Below are positions 38,289 through 46,496 of a stretch of 58,131 nucleotides of DNA, one piece after another. The DNA is taken from positions 1 to 58,131 of the forward strand of contig CAYRPN010000023.1 of assembly GCA_964426135.1 (NCBI GenBank). The letters run 5' to 3'. The position numbers and the translations under genes were made by a program. The notes below the pieces were generated by a model that saw only the letters and a program-made list of their open reading frames with translations, was not told where the DNA came from and did not search any database. The DNA comes from CAYRPN01 sp964426135 (GTDB taxonomy: Bacteria > Planctomycetota > Phycisphaerae > Phycisphaerales > Phycisphaeraceae). The first letter of the stretch is position 1. Every line of letters starts with the position of its first letter.

Positions 38289-38594
38289 CGGTCTCTCCGT
38301 GCGGTGAAAGGAGGTGAGCGCCGCAAAGCCGACTCAGCCCCTGAGAAAGCAGCTTCGAATCCGATCACTGGTTGTGGATCGCGAATCGGAGGCAGCGTAC
38401 GAGTGTCGGCGGGGGGTGTCAAACAAGTGTTGCCGCAGCGCGGCGCTGTGGGACACAGCAAGCGGGACTCGTTTGGTGGCCGGGGCTGGAGTCCGCGCAA
38501 GCCCCGGAATGGGCGCGCGGCCATCGATTAGAACTGCGGAGAACGTGATTCGTTGGAACAAGGTGAACCGTTCCGGGGCATCCGCCGAGCCTCC

Positions 38595-38690
38595 TGCCCC
38601 GGCCACTCAACGCAGCGCGGTCCTGCCCCCGGCCACACAGCGCAGCGCGGTACTGCCCCGGCCACCCAGCGCGGCGCGGCAGCCGCGCTA
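38595..38690. repeat. Three tandem ~29-bp units ending at a gene stop
   Basis: Three imperfect units, each starting GCCCC(C)GGCCAC and containing CGCAGCGCGG or CGCGGCGCGG, end in GCAGCCGCGCTA. The terminal CTA is, on the minus strand, the TAG stop of the lipoprotein gene. Confidence 0.8.
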
Positions 38691-39560
38691 CTGCTTGATG
38701 TAGATCGTCTGCTCCGGCTTGAGCCGTTTCATGTGCGACTCCAAATCGAAAAGTTCCGGATCGAACTTGCGCGGCGCGTTGGTGGCGTCGTAGAGGTGCA
38801 GAATCATGTTGCCGTCCTTGCCCGGCGTGGTGACTTCGATGCGAGTGCTGATGTACGGGCCGACCGCCTTGTTCTCGATCTCCATCCGCTGCGGCTCGCC
38901 GATCATGCGGGCGACGATGATCGGACGGAAGAAACTGTCGAGCAGTTCCACGCGGTCGATGCGGTAGTGGATGTTGAAGTAGTAGCGGAGCGCCTGATCC
39001 GCCGGCTCCACGACGAAGCGTCCTTCGCGCCATTCCACCGGCGGCACGCGGCGGGGATCGGCGAGCGCGGGAGGCAGCGGCAGAATGCCGAGCAGTCTCG
39101 CCATGTCGACGGGCCGGACGGGGAACGGCGCGGGCTTCTCGACCGCTTCAGGCGGCAGCGGATCGTTCTTGCCGTCGTGCCTGCCGATGTAGACCTTCTT
39201 GCCATCGAGTTCATCGAAGAGCCACAGGTGCGTGTCGTTGGAGCCGGCCCAGAGCTTGGTCAGGCCCACTTTGCCGATGGTCATCGCCGCCTTGTTGGGC
39301 GGTTCGAGGATCACGTGGCCTTCGCCTTGTTCGAGCCGCGACTTGCCGGTTTCGTCCTTCCAGCGCACCTCGATCACCGCGCGGGCCCAGAGGCGGTCGA
39401 TGTCGCCGATGCGTTCGTTGTGCCTGCTGGCCAGTTCCGCATAGGTGGGCATGTTCGTGGGACGGGCGACGTCCGGGGCCGTCTGCTGCGACGGGCAGCC
39501 GGCGCAGCAGGCGAGCAGGGCGGCGAGCGAAGCGGCGGCAATGAAGTCTCGGATAGGCAT
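38688..39560 (-). CDS. Putative outer-membrane lipoprotein, LolA/LolB-like fold
   Basis: A 290-residue lipoprotein: signal MPIRDFIAAASLAALLACCAGC, with the lipidated Cys in the LACCAGC cluster. The mature part opens IDRLWARAVIEVRWKDETGKSRLEQGEGHVIL followed by MTIGKVGLTKLWAGSNDTHLWLFDEL, the pattern of LolA/LolB-like or DUF4292-like beta barrels that carry or receive lipoproteins. The C-terminal ISTRIEVTTPGKDGNMILHLYDA is also beta-rich. An ATG five codons upstream (39575) is possible. The stop codon lies in a repeat. Fold assignment is inference. Confidence 0.6.
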   Translation of the reverse strand: MPIRDFIAAASLAALLACCAGCPSQQTAPDVARPTNMPTYAELASRHNERIGDIDRLWARAVIEVRWKDETGKSRLEQGEGHVILEPPNKAAMTIGKVGLTKLWAGSNDTHLWLFDELDGKKVYIGRHDGKNDPLPPEAVEKPAPFPVRPVDMARLLGILPLPPALADPRRVPPVEWREGRFVVEPADQALRYYFNIHYRIDRVELLDSFFRPIIVARMIGEPQRMEIENKAVGPYISTRIEVTTPGKDGNMILHLYDATNAPRKFDPELFDLESHMKRLKPEQTIYIKQ

Positions 39561-39641
39561 CGAATGTCTCGACATGTGGTCTGGGAAAAGTCGTTCCACC
39601 TGCATTCAGCGCGGCAGGATGCGTGCGGGTTCATTCCATTC

Positions 39642-39752
39642 GTTTAGCGGAAACGCCGCAGGCGTCTGGCGGTTGGTCTCGTGCATGCGTTGCGAGGCAT
39701 TCACGCGCCGCAGCGTCGCCGCTCCCGCTCCAGACGCCTTCGGCGTTTCCGC
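39642..39752. repeat. TTTAGCGGAAACG inverted-repeat element
   Basis: GTTTAGCGGAAACGCCGCAG at left and CTTCGGCGTTTCCGC at right, with about 60 bp between. Complete relatives are at 30532-30613 (inside imuA) and 54969-55064. Confidence 0.88.
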
Positions 39753-39754
39753 GC

Positions 39755-39856
39755 AGGATCCCTGCGAGATTAACTCCGCAGATTCAAATCGCTTCCCTCC
39801 CAGCCGGACGACTTGGAAAGTCGTCCCACATGCGATGTTGATCCTGCACGGCTCCT
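39755..39856. repeat. AGGAGCCGTGCA-type inverted-repeat element, copy 2
   Basis: Left arm AGGATCCCTGCGAGATTAAC, inner hairpin GGACGACTT-GGAA-AGTCGTCC, right arm GTTGATCCTGCACGGCTCCT. It is adjacent to the preceding repeat with a 2-bp gap, so two families lie back to back. Confidence 0.9.
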
Positions 39857-39893
39857 AAACGGCTGACGGTCATCGGCGGCGCCATCGCATGCG

Positions 39894-40526
39894 TCACAAT
39901 TCCGCGTTGAGAATCTCATTGAGCTGCTCCGTCACCTGCTGAATCTGCGCCTCGTCCAGATGCGGGTCGAGCACTTCGATCACCTCGTCCTCGTTCCATT
40001 TGCCGAACGGGCCTTTCGAAAGGTCGAGCTTGGGCGTCATCTGCCACCACTCCTGCTCGACGCTCTGCCCGCCGGCCGTCGAATCCGGTTCGTCGGGCAA
40101 CGGCACGATGGCCTGGCGCTTCTGCGTGCCGTCGTAGCGCAGCATTTTCTTCCGCATCAGGATCAGCGCCAGCACAAACCGAAACGCCAGCCGCTGCGGT
40201 TCCTTCACATCCGCGAGCCGGCGGAGCAGATTCATCAGCACGTCGTTGTCGACGAAGAGTTTCTTCTTCTGATTCGGCTCCGGCACCACGGCTTTCCAGT
40301 GCGCGAACACCTGCGCGGGCCGGCCCTTGTTGTCGGGCAGATTCCAGGCGTCGAGAGAAATATCGACTCGCTTGAAGCCCAGCGTATTGGCGGGCGTGGG
40401 ATCGTTCGCGTCGGACTCGACGAGCGCGGCGATGTACGCCTCGCCGGGAACCAGCGCCCGGCCGGTGATGGCGCAGGCGCCGGACGAGCGGGCGATTTCG
40501 TAGGTGGGGGCGTTGAACTGACTCAT
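39894..40526 (-). CDS. Conserved-looking protein of unknown function
   Basis: A 210-residue protein starting MSQFNAPTYEIARSSGACAITGRALVPGEAYIAALVES. The opening (Cys, TGR, PGE) resembles a family I associate with planctomycetes, with a small possibly once zinc-binding N-terminal motif. FKRVDISLDAWN, VDNDVLMNLLRRLADVKEPQRLAFRFVLALILMRKKMLRYDG (central helical segment about 95-135) and a C-terminal acidic helix follow. No signal peptide, no known domain. The start eight codons upstream is less likely. It is followed upstream by the 157-bp tandem array. Confidence 0.6.
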   Translation of the reverse strand: MSQFNAPTYEIARSSGACAITGRALVPGEAYIAALVESDANDPTPANTLGFKRVDISLDAWNLPDNKGRPAQVFAHWKAVVPEPNQKKKLFVDNDVLMNLLRRLADVKEPQRLAFRFVLALILMRKKMLRYDGTQKRQAIVPLPDEPDSTAGGQSVEQEWWQMTPKLDLSKGPFGKWNEDEVIEVLDPHLDEAQIQQVTEQLNEILNAEL

Positions 40527-40547
40527 GCGGGCATCCTTGCGTCCGAA

Positions 40548-41052
40548 CATTTAGCCGGCGGGCTTGCCCGCCGCGGAGGTGCGATGACGCACTCCGTGCA
40601 GGCATCGCTTCACGTCGATGCGACGAGGTCGGCGATCGCGGTTGGTCTTAATCCTGCGCTATTCACTGCTAGCCTATCGTCATTCGCGGCGTCGCGCCTG
40701 TTGGTGCACCATCGGCGGGCTTGCCCGCCGCGGAGGTGCGATGACGCACTCCGTGCAGGCATCGCTTCACGTCGATGCGACGAGGTCGGCGATCGCGGTT
40801 GGTCTTAATCCTGCGCTATTCACTGCTAGCCTATCGTCATTCGCGGCGTCGCGCCTGTTGGTGCACCATCGGCGGGCAAGCCCGCCGCGGAGGTGCGATG
40901 ACGCACTCCGTGCAGGCATCGCTTCACGTCGATGCGACGAGGTCGGCGATCGCGGTTGGTCTTAATCCTGCGCTATTCACTGCTAGCCTATCGTCATTCG
41001 CGGCGTCGCGCCTGTTGGTGCACCATCGGCGGGCAAGCCCGCCGGCTAAATG
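40548..41052. repeat. 157-bp tandem triplication bounded by inverted CATTTAGCCGG ends
   Basis: A unit of exactly 157 bp starts at 40556, 40713 and 40870, and a partial fourth begins at 41027. The ends are CATTTAGCCGGCGGGC at left and GCCCGCCGGCTAAATG at right, an inverted pair. Each unit opens with GGCGGGC-TT-GCCCGCC or its inverted-loop form GGCGGGC-AA-GCCCGCC (TT in units 1-2, AA in unit 3 and the end). No protein is convincing in it. The right end overlaps the folD stop codon. Single CATTTAGCCGG palindromes occur inside imuB. Confidence 0.95.
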
Positions 41053-41900
41053 GCGACGACTCCCAACTGCCTCTCCGCCCCCGTCGCGGTCTGATCGATG
41101 AGCGTGGCAATCGTCATCGGGCCGACGCCGCCGGGCACGGGCGTGATCATCGACGCCTTCGCCGCCGCCGGTTCGTAGTCCACGTCGCCGACGTTGCCGG
41201 GGTTGTAGCCCGCGTCGATCACGATCGCGCCGGGCTTGATCCATTCGCCCTTGACGAAGCGCGGCTTGCCGACGGCGGCTACGACGATATCCGCCTGCTG
41301 CACATGCCTGGCCAGGTCTTGAGTGCGCGAGTGGCAGATCGTCACCGTGCAGTCCGCCGCTAGCAGCATCATCGCCATCGGTTTGCCGAGGATCGGGCTG
41401 CGGCCGACGACGACGGCGTGCAGGCCGGTGAGTTTCACGTCGTACGCTTCGAGCAACCGCATGATGCCCGCGGGCGTGCAGGAGCCGTAGCCGCGCGTCG
41501 GCTCGCCCAGGGCGATGGCGCCGAAGCTGGTCATGGTCACGCCATCGACGTCTTTCAAAGGCGGAATGGCTTCGAACGCATCGCGCTCGTGGATGTGCTT
41601 GGGCGCGGGATGCTGCAGCAGAATGCCGTGGACGCCCGGATCATCGCCCAGCCGTTTGATCTCGGCGACGAGCTCGGCCGTGGTGGTGTTCTCCGGCAGT
41701 TCGATCTTGCGCGAAGTCATGCCCACCGCTTCGCAGCGTTTGCGTTTCATCTGCGTGTAGGTGACGGACGCCGGATCGCTGCCGACGAGCACAGTCGCCA
41801 GGCAAGGCGTGACGCCGGTCTGCAGTTTGATGAGGTGGACGCGCTGGGCGCAGCGGTCGAGGATGCGCTGGGAAACCGATTTTCCATCCATGGAGATCAT
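41046..41900 (-). CDS. folD: Bifunctional methylene-THF dehydrogenase/cyclohydrolase
   Basis: A 284-residue enzyme interconverting methylene-THF and formyl-THF with NADP+. Catalytic Tyr48 and Lys52 are in TYTQMKRKR. GILLQHPAPKHI (about 87-98), KDVDGVT, and the NADP loop VVVGRSPILGKPMAMMLL (about 155-172) are conserved. IDAGYNP and the terminal TPVPGGVGPMTIATL signature are intact. Start MISMDGKSV is chosen; an ATG three codons later is possible. The last codon and TAG stop are encoded by the CATTTAGCC end of the tandem repeat array. Monocistronic. Confidence 0.96.
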   Translation of the reverse strand: MISMDGKSVSQRILDRCAQRVHLIKLQTGVTPCLATVLVGSDPASVTYTQMKRKRCEAVGMTSRKIELPENTTTAELVAEIKRLGDDPGVHGILLQHPAPKHIHERDAFEAIPPLKDVDGVTMTSFGAIALGEPTRGYGSCTPAGIMRLLEAYDVKLTGLHAVVVGRSPILGKPMAMMLLAADCTVTICHSRTQDLARHVQQADIVVAAVGKPRFVKGEWIKPGAIVIDAGYNPGNVGDVDYEPAAAKASMITPVPGGVGPMTIATLIDQTATGAERQLGVVAI

Positions 41901-42020
41901 GCGGGGATTATAGGGAGTGGAGGGGAGGAGGTAGAGGAGGTAGTGAAGGTGAGCGGGTGAGGGGGTGAAGAGGTGAGGGGGTGATGGGAGGCGATGCACC
42001 GGATGCTTAGGAATGGAATC

Positions 42021-42195
42021 GAAATAACTTCCCGATTTGCACGGATCGAACTCCCCTCCCTTTTAGGGAGGGGCAGGGGGAGGGTCGGGCAAACAGCCTG
42101 ATTTCATGCACAATCACGCAGTGCGCCCCGACCCTCCCCTAACCCCTCCCTAAGAGGGAGGGGAATCGGAAACGACCAAGTCGGGAAGTTATTTC
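42021..42195. repeat. Nested palindrome: GAAATAACTTCCCGA outer, CTCCC core
   Basis: A perfect 15-bp outer inverted repeat (GAAATAACTTCCCGA at 42021-42035, TCGGGAAGTTATTTC at 42181-42195) encloses the same CTCCCCTCCC/GGGAGGGGAATCGG core as 251-432. A single TTTAGCGGAAACG arm follows at 42207-42233. Together they fill most of the gene-free stretch 41901-42308. Confidence 0.92.
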
Positions 42196-42308
42196 GGTCA
42201 CGATCCTTAGCGGAAACGCCGAAGGCGTCTGGCGGACGGCTCCGCGTCGCCGCCTCGCATTTCCTTGACCTCCTCTACCTCCTTCGCTCCTCACCTTACA
42301 CTGTCGTC

Positions 42309-43343
42309 GTGTCTGCACGCCGACGGCAACTCGCGATCATCGTCGCATTGATGACGGGAGTCGTTGCGCTCGCTGTGACGCGCCTGTTCATCGGTGTCGC
42401 CGAGGACGCGCGATTCGCCTGGCCTGGCGGCAACGTATTTGCCGCGCTGCTGCGCGTCTTCGCCCGCGACTGGCTCAGCGGGCCGGACACGGTGCTGACC
42501 ATCCGCCTCGGCTTCGTCGTCAGCGCCATCGTCGCTGGCGTGGCGCTTTCCACGTCCGGCGTGGCGCTACAGAACCTGCTGCGAAATCCCCTGGCGGAAC
42601 CCTTCATCCTCGGCCTCTCCAGCGGCGCGGGCGTCGGCTACATCGCCCAGACCATGCTCGGCAAAGCGCTGGGCACGCCGCTGGGCCCGCTGCACTTAGG
42701 CGCGCTGGCGGGTGGCATGGCGACGCTCGCTGTCGTGTACTTCGCCGGGCGCCGCCGAGGCGTTGTTGATCCATTGGGCATGCTGCTCACCGGCGTCGTC
42801 GTCACCGCGTTCAACGGGGCGATCATCATGGTGCTCTACCATTTCAACACCGCCGGCGACATGGCGCAGCTCGCCAAGTGGATGCAGGGCTATCTGCAGG
42901 ATCGCGTCGACTCCGCTGAAATGATCGCCATCACGGCCTTCACGCTCGCGGGCCTGGCTGCCTTGCTGGGGCAGGCGCGGGCGATGGATGTGGCGATGCT
43001 CAGCGATGCGGAAGCGATCAGCATGGGCGTGAATCTGCCGGGGTTGCGCCGCCTGCAGTTCCTGGTCGCCGCGGTGCTCGCCAGCGGAGCCGTGGTGCTG
43101 GCGGGCCCGCTTGCCTTCGTCGGCCTGATCGCGCCGCATCTGGCGCGCCTGCTGCTGGGGCCCTCGCACCGCAGCCTGCTCATCGCCGCCGCCTTGATCG
43201 GCGCGGGCCTGATTCTGACAGCCGACGTGATCACCGCGGCGCTGAACTGGCGACAGTTCCCCGCCGGCGTGTTCACCGCGATCGTCGGCGTGCCGGTGTT
43301 TCTCTCCATGCTTCGACCGAGATTGGGACGCGGCGAAGGGTAA
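42309..43343 (+). CDS. FecCD/BtuC-type ABC transporter permease
   Basis: A 344-residue inner-membrane permease of the family importing Fe(III)-siderophores, heme or cobalamin. Ten or so spans are evident. LSTSGVALQNLLRNPLAEPFILGLSSGAGVG (about 78-108) is the FecCD signature, and GPLAFVGLIAPHLARLLLGPSHRSLL (about 264-289) is the coupling-helix region contacting the ATPase. The usual binding protein and ATPase genes are not adjacent, so it is an orphan in this window. The TAA stop overlaps the first base of an AGGATCCGTGCA repeat. Substrate not predictable. Confidence 0.92.
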   Translation: MSARRRQLAIIVALMTGVVALAVTRLFIGVAEDARFAWPGGNVFAALLRVFARDWLSGPDTVLTIRLGFVVSAIVAGVALSTSGVALQNLLRNPLAEPFILGLSSGAGVGYIAQTMLGKALGTPLGPLHLGALAGGMATLAVVYFAGRRRGVVDPLGMLLTGVVVTAFNGAIIMVLYHFNTAGDMAQLAKWMQGYLQDRVDSAEMIAITAFTLAGLAALLGQARAMDVAMLSDAEAISMGVNLPGLRRLQFLVAAVLASGAVVLAGPLAFVGLIAPHLARLLLGPSHRSLLIAAALIGAGLILTADVITAALNWRQFPAGVFTAIVGVPVFLSMLRPRLGRGEG

Positions 43344-43442
43344 GGATCCGTGCAAGATTTACTCCACAGGTTCGAATCGCTTCGCTCCCAGCCGGACGAC
43401 TTGGAAAGTCGTCCCACATGGGATGTTGATCCTGCACGGCTC
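43343..43442. repeat. AGGAGCCGTGCA-type inverted-repeat element, copy 3
   Basis: Left arm AGGATCCGTGCAAGATTTAC, inner hairpin GGACGACTT-GGAA-AGTCGTCC, right arm GTTGATCCTGCACGGCTCCT. It begins at the last base of the permease stop codon. Confidence 0.92.
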
Positions 43443-43482
43443 CTCCGCGACGCGGGGTCACGCCCAACCTCCTGAACTTCTT

Positions 43483-44721
43483 TCAGACGCCGGCAACCTT
43501 GCTGCGGTTGCGGTACGCACGCGGCGTGCAGCCCACAACTCGGATGAACAATTCGTTGAGCCTTCGAACGCTGCTGAAACCTGTCAGCGTGGCGATCTGA
43601 TGGATGGGGCTGTCGCCGATCAGTTCGCGTTTGACGCGTTCGATGCGCAACCGTTGCAACTCCTTGTTGATCGTCCGTCCGAGCTTGTTTCGGAAGCGAT
43701 TGGTCAGCGTGGCACGGGACACGCTCAGGTGTTCAGCGATGTCATCGATCTGGATCGGCCGGTGCAGATGGGTGTCGATGTAGCCCAGCGCCCGCCGGAC
43801 CAGCGGATCGTCGACCGCGTGGAAGTCGGTGGATTGCCTGGCGACGACACCGACCGGCGGCAGCAGGATCGTTGCCGGGGGAGGCAGATCGCGCGGCTTT
43901 CCCTTGCGTGGCGCCGTGTGGTTGTGCTTCTGATCGATCAGCGCATCGAGCATTCGGGCGGCTTCGTATCCGATCCGCTCGTGAGGCAGGTCCAGGCTGG
44001 TGATCGTCGGCTCCGGCAGCACGCACTGGACTTCCTCGTTGTAGCCGGCCACGATCGCCACATCCTCGGGCACCCGCCATTGCCGCCACTGGCATCGCTC
44101 GATCACCAGCCTGGTGATGGCCACGTCGTAGATGGATATGCCGATCGGCAGCCGCCATCGATCCATCCACCGGTCGATCTGCCGCAGCGCCTGCCGCCAG
44201 TGTTCGTATTCGGCGACATCGGATTGACCGATGCCCATGCGGGTCTCCTGTCGCGCCCGCAGGACGACCGTGCCGCACATGTGTCCGCCGGCTTCAGCGA
44301 CTGCCCGCTCGAAGCCTTCGCCCTCCATGATCGTTCCGCGGTCGCCGCCGTGAATCAGCATGCCGAAGTTCCTGAACCCGCGCGCCAGCAGATGCTCGGC
44401 CCGCGCTCGGCCGCCTTCCGCGTGATCGTTGAAGACGCCCGGGAGCTGCGCCGCCACCGGAGCATTCAGGTGCAGGTTCACCACGGGAATCCCCAGTCGC
44501 CGGGCCCGACTCGCCCCCAGCGTCGTGATGCGGCCGATCAGGCCTTCGTAAGGCGGGCGCGAGCCTGTCCGCGTCGGCAATGTTCGGTCGGCCCAGTCGT
44601 CCAGAATCAGACGCCAGCCCGCTTCCTGTGCGTAGCGGTGGATCCCCGCAAAGACCACAACGTGGTTCTTGTAGATTTTGTCGAGGTCCATCATCACGGC
44701 GATACGTCGAGGATTGGGCAT
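43483..44721 (-). CDS. XylR-like AraC-family regulator with sugar-binding domain
   Basis: A 412-residue transcription factor combining an N-terminal LacI/periplasmic-binding-type domain (about 5-285: RRIAVMMDLDKIYKNHVVVFAGIHRYAQ, GIPVVNLHLN, VFNDHAEGGRARAEHLLARGFRNFGM, VPEDVAIVAGYNEE, TSLDLPHERIGYEAARMLDALI) with a C-terminal AraC double helix-turn-helix (about 305-405: IDDIAEHLSVSRATLTNRFRNKLG, IHQIATLTGFSSVRRLNELFIRVVGCTPRAYR). This is the XylR architecture, activating sugar-use operons on binding a sugar. Divergent from a PEP-CTERM gene. No sugar catabolic operon is adjacent, so its targets are elsewhere or the oxidoreductases further right. Confidence 0.9.
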   Translation of the reverse strand: MPNPRRIAVMMDLDKIYKNHVVVFAGIHRYAQEAGWRLILDDWADRTLPTRTGSRPPYEGLIGRITTLGASRARRLGIPVVNLHLNAPVAAQLPGVFNDHAEGGRARAEHLLARGFRNFGMLIHGGDRGTIMEGEGFERAVAEAGGHMCGTVVLRARQETRMGIGQSDVAEYEHWRQALRQIDRWMDRWRLPIGISIYDVAITRLVIERCQWRQWRVPEDVAIVAGYNEEVQCVLPEPTITSLDLPHERIGYEAARMLDALIDQKHNHTAPRKGKPRDLPPPATILLPPVGVVARQSTDFHAVDDPLVRRALGYIDTHLHRPIQIDDIAEHLSVSRATLTNRFRNKLGRTINKELQRLRIERVKRELIGDSPIHQIATLTGFSSVRRLNELFIRVVGCTPRAYRNRSKVAGV

Positions 44722-45050
44722 CGGTCGGCACTCGATCCCGTCGTGGAAGACGGTGCGAAAGGGCGTCTAACAGGGCCGGCATGGGAACCGGAGGATATTC
44801 AATATCGCCATCATATTATCCGGAACCGCTATTGATGCGTGGTAGGCTCTTACACGTTGACCGAAGTGAACGGGCGTCGGCGGCGGCGCCTCGATGCAGG
44901 CGGCCGGCGTTGCCGGGCCAGGCCAACGACCCCGGACAGAAACCCTCTTTCCAAAGGAGAAGTTGAGCAAGACAGTGATCGGGGCGTTCATGATCGCTTC
45001 GTCAATGTGACGTCATTCGATTCCGCTGACAGGTTCGAGCCGTGTGCTGA

Positions 45051-45153
45051 ACTTCGCGCCAAGGCGCGAAGCACGCGACGGCCACAGCCGCGGCAAGGTT
45101 CCAGTCCCGCCACGCCGCCGCCTTCTTCGCGAACTTTGCGACTTGGCGCGATG
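45051..45153. repeat. Imperfect inverted repeat (TTCGCGCCAAGG / CTTGGCGCGA)
   Basis: TTCGCGCCAAGGCGCGAAG at left (45053) and ACTTTGCGACTTGGCGCGAT at right (to about 45151), related to the CGCAAAGGCGC arms at 9618-9683. It is the main feature of the gene-free stretch 44722-45397, together with the mini-ORF at 45265. Confidence 0.65.
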
Positions 45154-45264
45154 CTGAATGGCTCGGATGACTCGGCCCCGACTCCGCCGGCCCCATGCAC
45201 CCAGCAGTTTGGAAATTGCTCGCCATACAGCCAGATCCCGCACCCCCATTCAAGGAGAAATGAC

Positions 45265-45291
45265 ATGAGAACAAAGCCAGCCGCAGCCTAG
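45265..45291 (+). other. 8-codon mini-ORF with strong ribosome-binding site
   Basis: AAGGAG at 45252-45257, 7-bp spacing, then ATG and MRTKPAAA followed by TAG. The context and start (AAGGAG, M-R/K-T-K) look like a truncated duplicate of the PEP-CTERM gene's own start 130 bp downstream, or a leader peptide. Expression unknown. Confidence 0.35.
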
Positions 45292-45397
45292 TTGAACCCA
45301 CGCACCGGCGAGCCATGAACCCATCGTGTGCCGCCCTATCGTTTGACGTACCCGTCCCCGTTCTTCCACATTCATCAACCTGCAAGGAAAAGAAGCC

Positions 45398-46165
45398 ATG
45401 AAGACCAATCTTTTGTCCCGCATCGTTCCGACCGCATTCGTTGCCGCCGCCGGCATTCTTGCCGCCACATCCGCGAATGCCGCGGTCATCACGTGGGGCT
45501 CGTCCACCACGATCATCAACGACACGACTCAGATCGCCACCACCGGCTTCTCCGTCGCCGGCGTGGACTTCAGCAACGCCTCCGGTGCTGACGTCGTCAT
45601 CAACAACGGCCCCGGCGGCGCCGGCGGCACCAACGTCACCTTCCGCCGGCTCAATGGCGGCGGTGGAGTGAACGGAAACTCAAGCGTCGCGCTCACCAAC
45701 GGCGTCACCGTCACCACGAGCAACTGGCAATTCGCCAACAGCACGGCCAGCATGTCCAACGTCACCACCACCGCCCCCTGGGGAGCCATCCTCGATTCCA
45801 ATATCGGGTCGTTCTCCACCAATGGCGTCATCACCTTGTCGGGCCTGGTCGCAGGCACGCTGTATCAGGTCCAGTACTTCGCCTCGGCGGAGGACGGCAA
45901 CTCCTTCAACGGCACGACCGTGGAAGGAAGCACCGCGTTCGGCAACCATTCTGGCGGCTCCGGCCGGTTCCTGCTGGGCACCTTCACCGCCGACGCGACG
46001 ACCCAGATCCTCAACGTCGTCCGCGGCGGCGACACCTTCGAGGAACCCGTCGCCAGCGCCCTGACGATCGGCGCAGCCAACGTTTCCGTGCCCGAGCCCG
46101 CCACCGCGACCCTCGCCCTCCTGGGCCTCGGCGGCATGACGCTTCGTCGTCGTCGCACCGCGTAA
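45398..46165 (+). CDS. PEP-CTERM sorting-domain surface protein
   Basis: A 255-residue exported protein. The signal peptide (MKTNLLSRIVPTAFVAAAGILAATSANA) precedes a Ser/Thr/Asn/Gly-rich beta-type domain (GLVAGTLYQVQYFASAEDG, GRFLLGTFTADATTQILNVVRGG). The C-terminal anchor VPEPATATLALLGLGGMTLRRRRTA has the PEP motif, hydrophobic stretch and Arg cluster processed by exosortase. Such proteins are exported with extracellular polysaccharide. A ribosome site AAGGAAAAG precedes the ATG. A terminator follows at 46206. Divergent from the XylR-like gene. Confidence 0.92.
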   Translation: MKTNLLSRIVPTAFVAAAGILAATSANAAVITWGSSTTIINDTTQIATTGFSVAGVDFSNASGADVVINNGPGGAGGTNVTFRRLNGGGGVNGNSSVALTNGVTVTTSNWQFANSTASMSNVTTTAPWGAILDSNIGSFSTNGVITLSGLVAGTLYQVQYFASAEDGNSFNGTTVEGSTAFGNHSGGSGRFLLGTFTADATTQILNVVRGGDTFEEPVASALTIGAANVSVPEPATATLALLGLGGMTLRRRRTA

Positions 46166-46205
46166 ACAAGGACACTAGAAAAGGACATCGAGACGCAACC
46201 TTCGA

Positions 46206-46229
46206 CAGCCTCGGTTAACGCCGGGGCTG
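46206..46229 (+). terminator. Intrinsic terminator of the PEP-CTERM gene
   Basis: Stem CAGCCTCGG / CCGGGGCTG (one G-T pair) with loop TTAACG, followed by TTTCTTC, about 40 bp after the stop codon. Confidence 0.75.
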
Positions 46230-46279
46230 TTTCTTCATCCGGGCAGTCACCGGAAGCCGTGCGGGAACAACTCCGCGGG

Positions 46280-46398
46280 TTGGCCCGGCGCGGCAGGTTG
46301 GCCCGGCGAGGCGGACTGGCCCGGCGAGTCGGACTGGCCCGGCGAGTCGGACTGGCCAGCCGCGTAGGGTGCGTCAAGTCCGCGCGGACGCACCACGT
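46280..46398. repeat. Tandem TTGGCCCGGCGAG units plus one GTAGGGTGCGTC arm
   Basis: Five imperfect 18-19 bp units (TGGCCCGGCGAGTCGGAC type) run from 46280 to about 46355. A single GTAGGGTGCGTCAAGTCC arm (about 46363-46398) follows, with no complete matching right arm. They occupy the gene-free stretch 46166-46496. Confidence 0.85.
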
Positions 46399-46496
46399 TG
46401 CGTCTCCGCTCACCGTGGCGCGTCCGCCAGCCCCGGCGAAGACTCGACGCCCTCGACGGCGAGTCCGCAATTCTGCTTTCGCCCGGCCCCAGACTT

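Noticed and set aside
40548..41052. Possible CRISPR array
   Set aside because: Units are contiguous 157-bp copies with no unique spacers between repeats, and no cas genes are present.
42207..42309. Cobalamin or iron riboswitch before the FecCD permease
   Set aside because: The upstream DNA is a nested palindrome and a repeat arm; no B12-box-like or other riboswitch core is recognisable.
44839..45291. 150-residue plus-strand open frame between XylR-like and PEP-CTERM genes
   Set aside because: Composition is Arg/Pro-rich without motifs and it runs through a repeat; only the last 8 codons have a plausible ribosome site.
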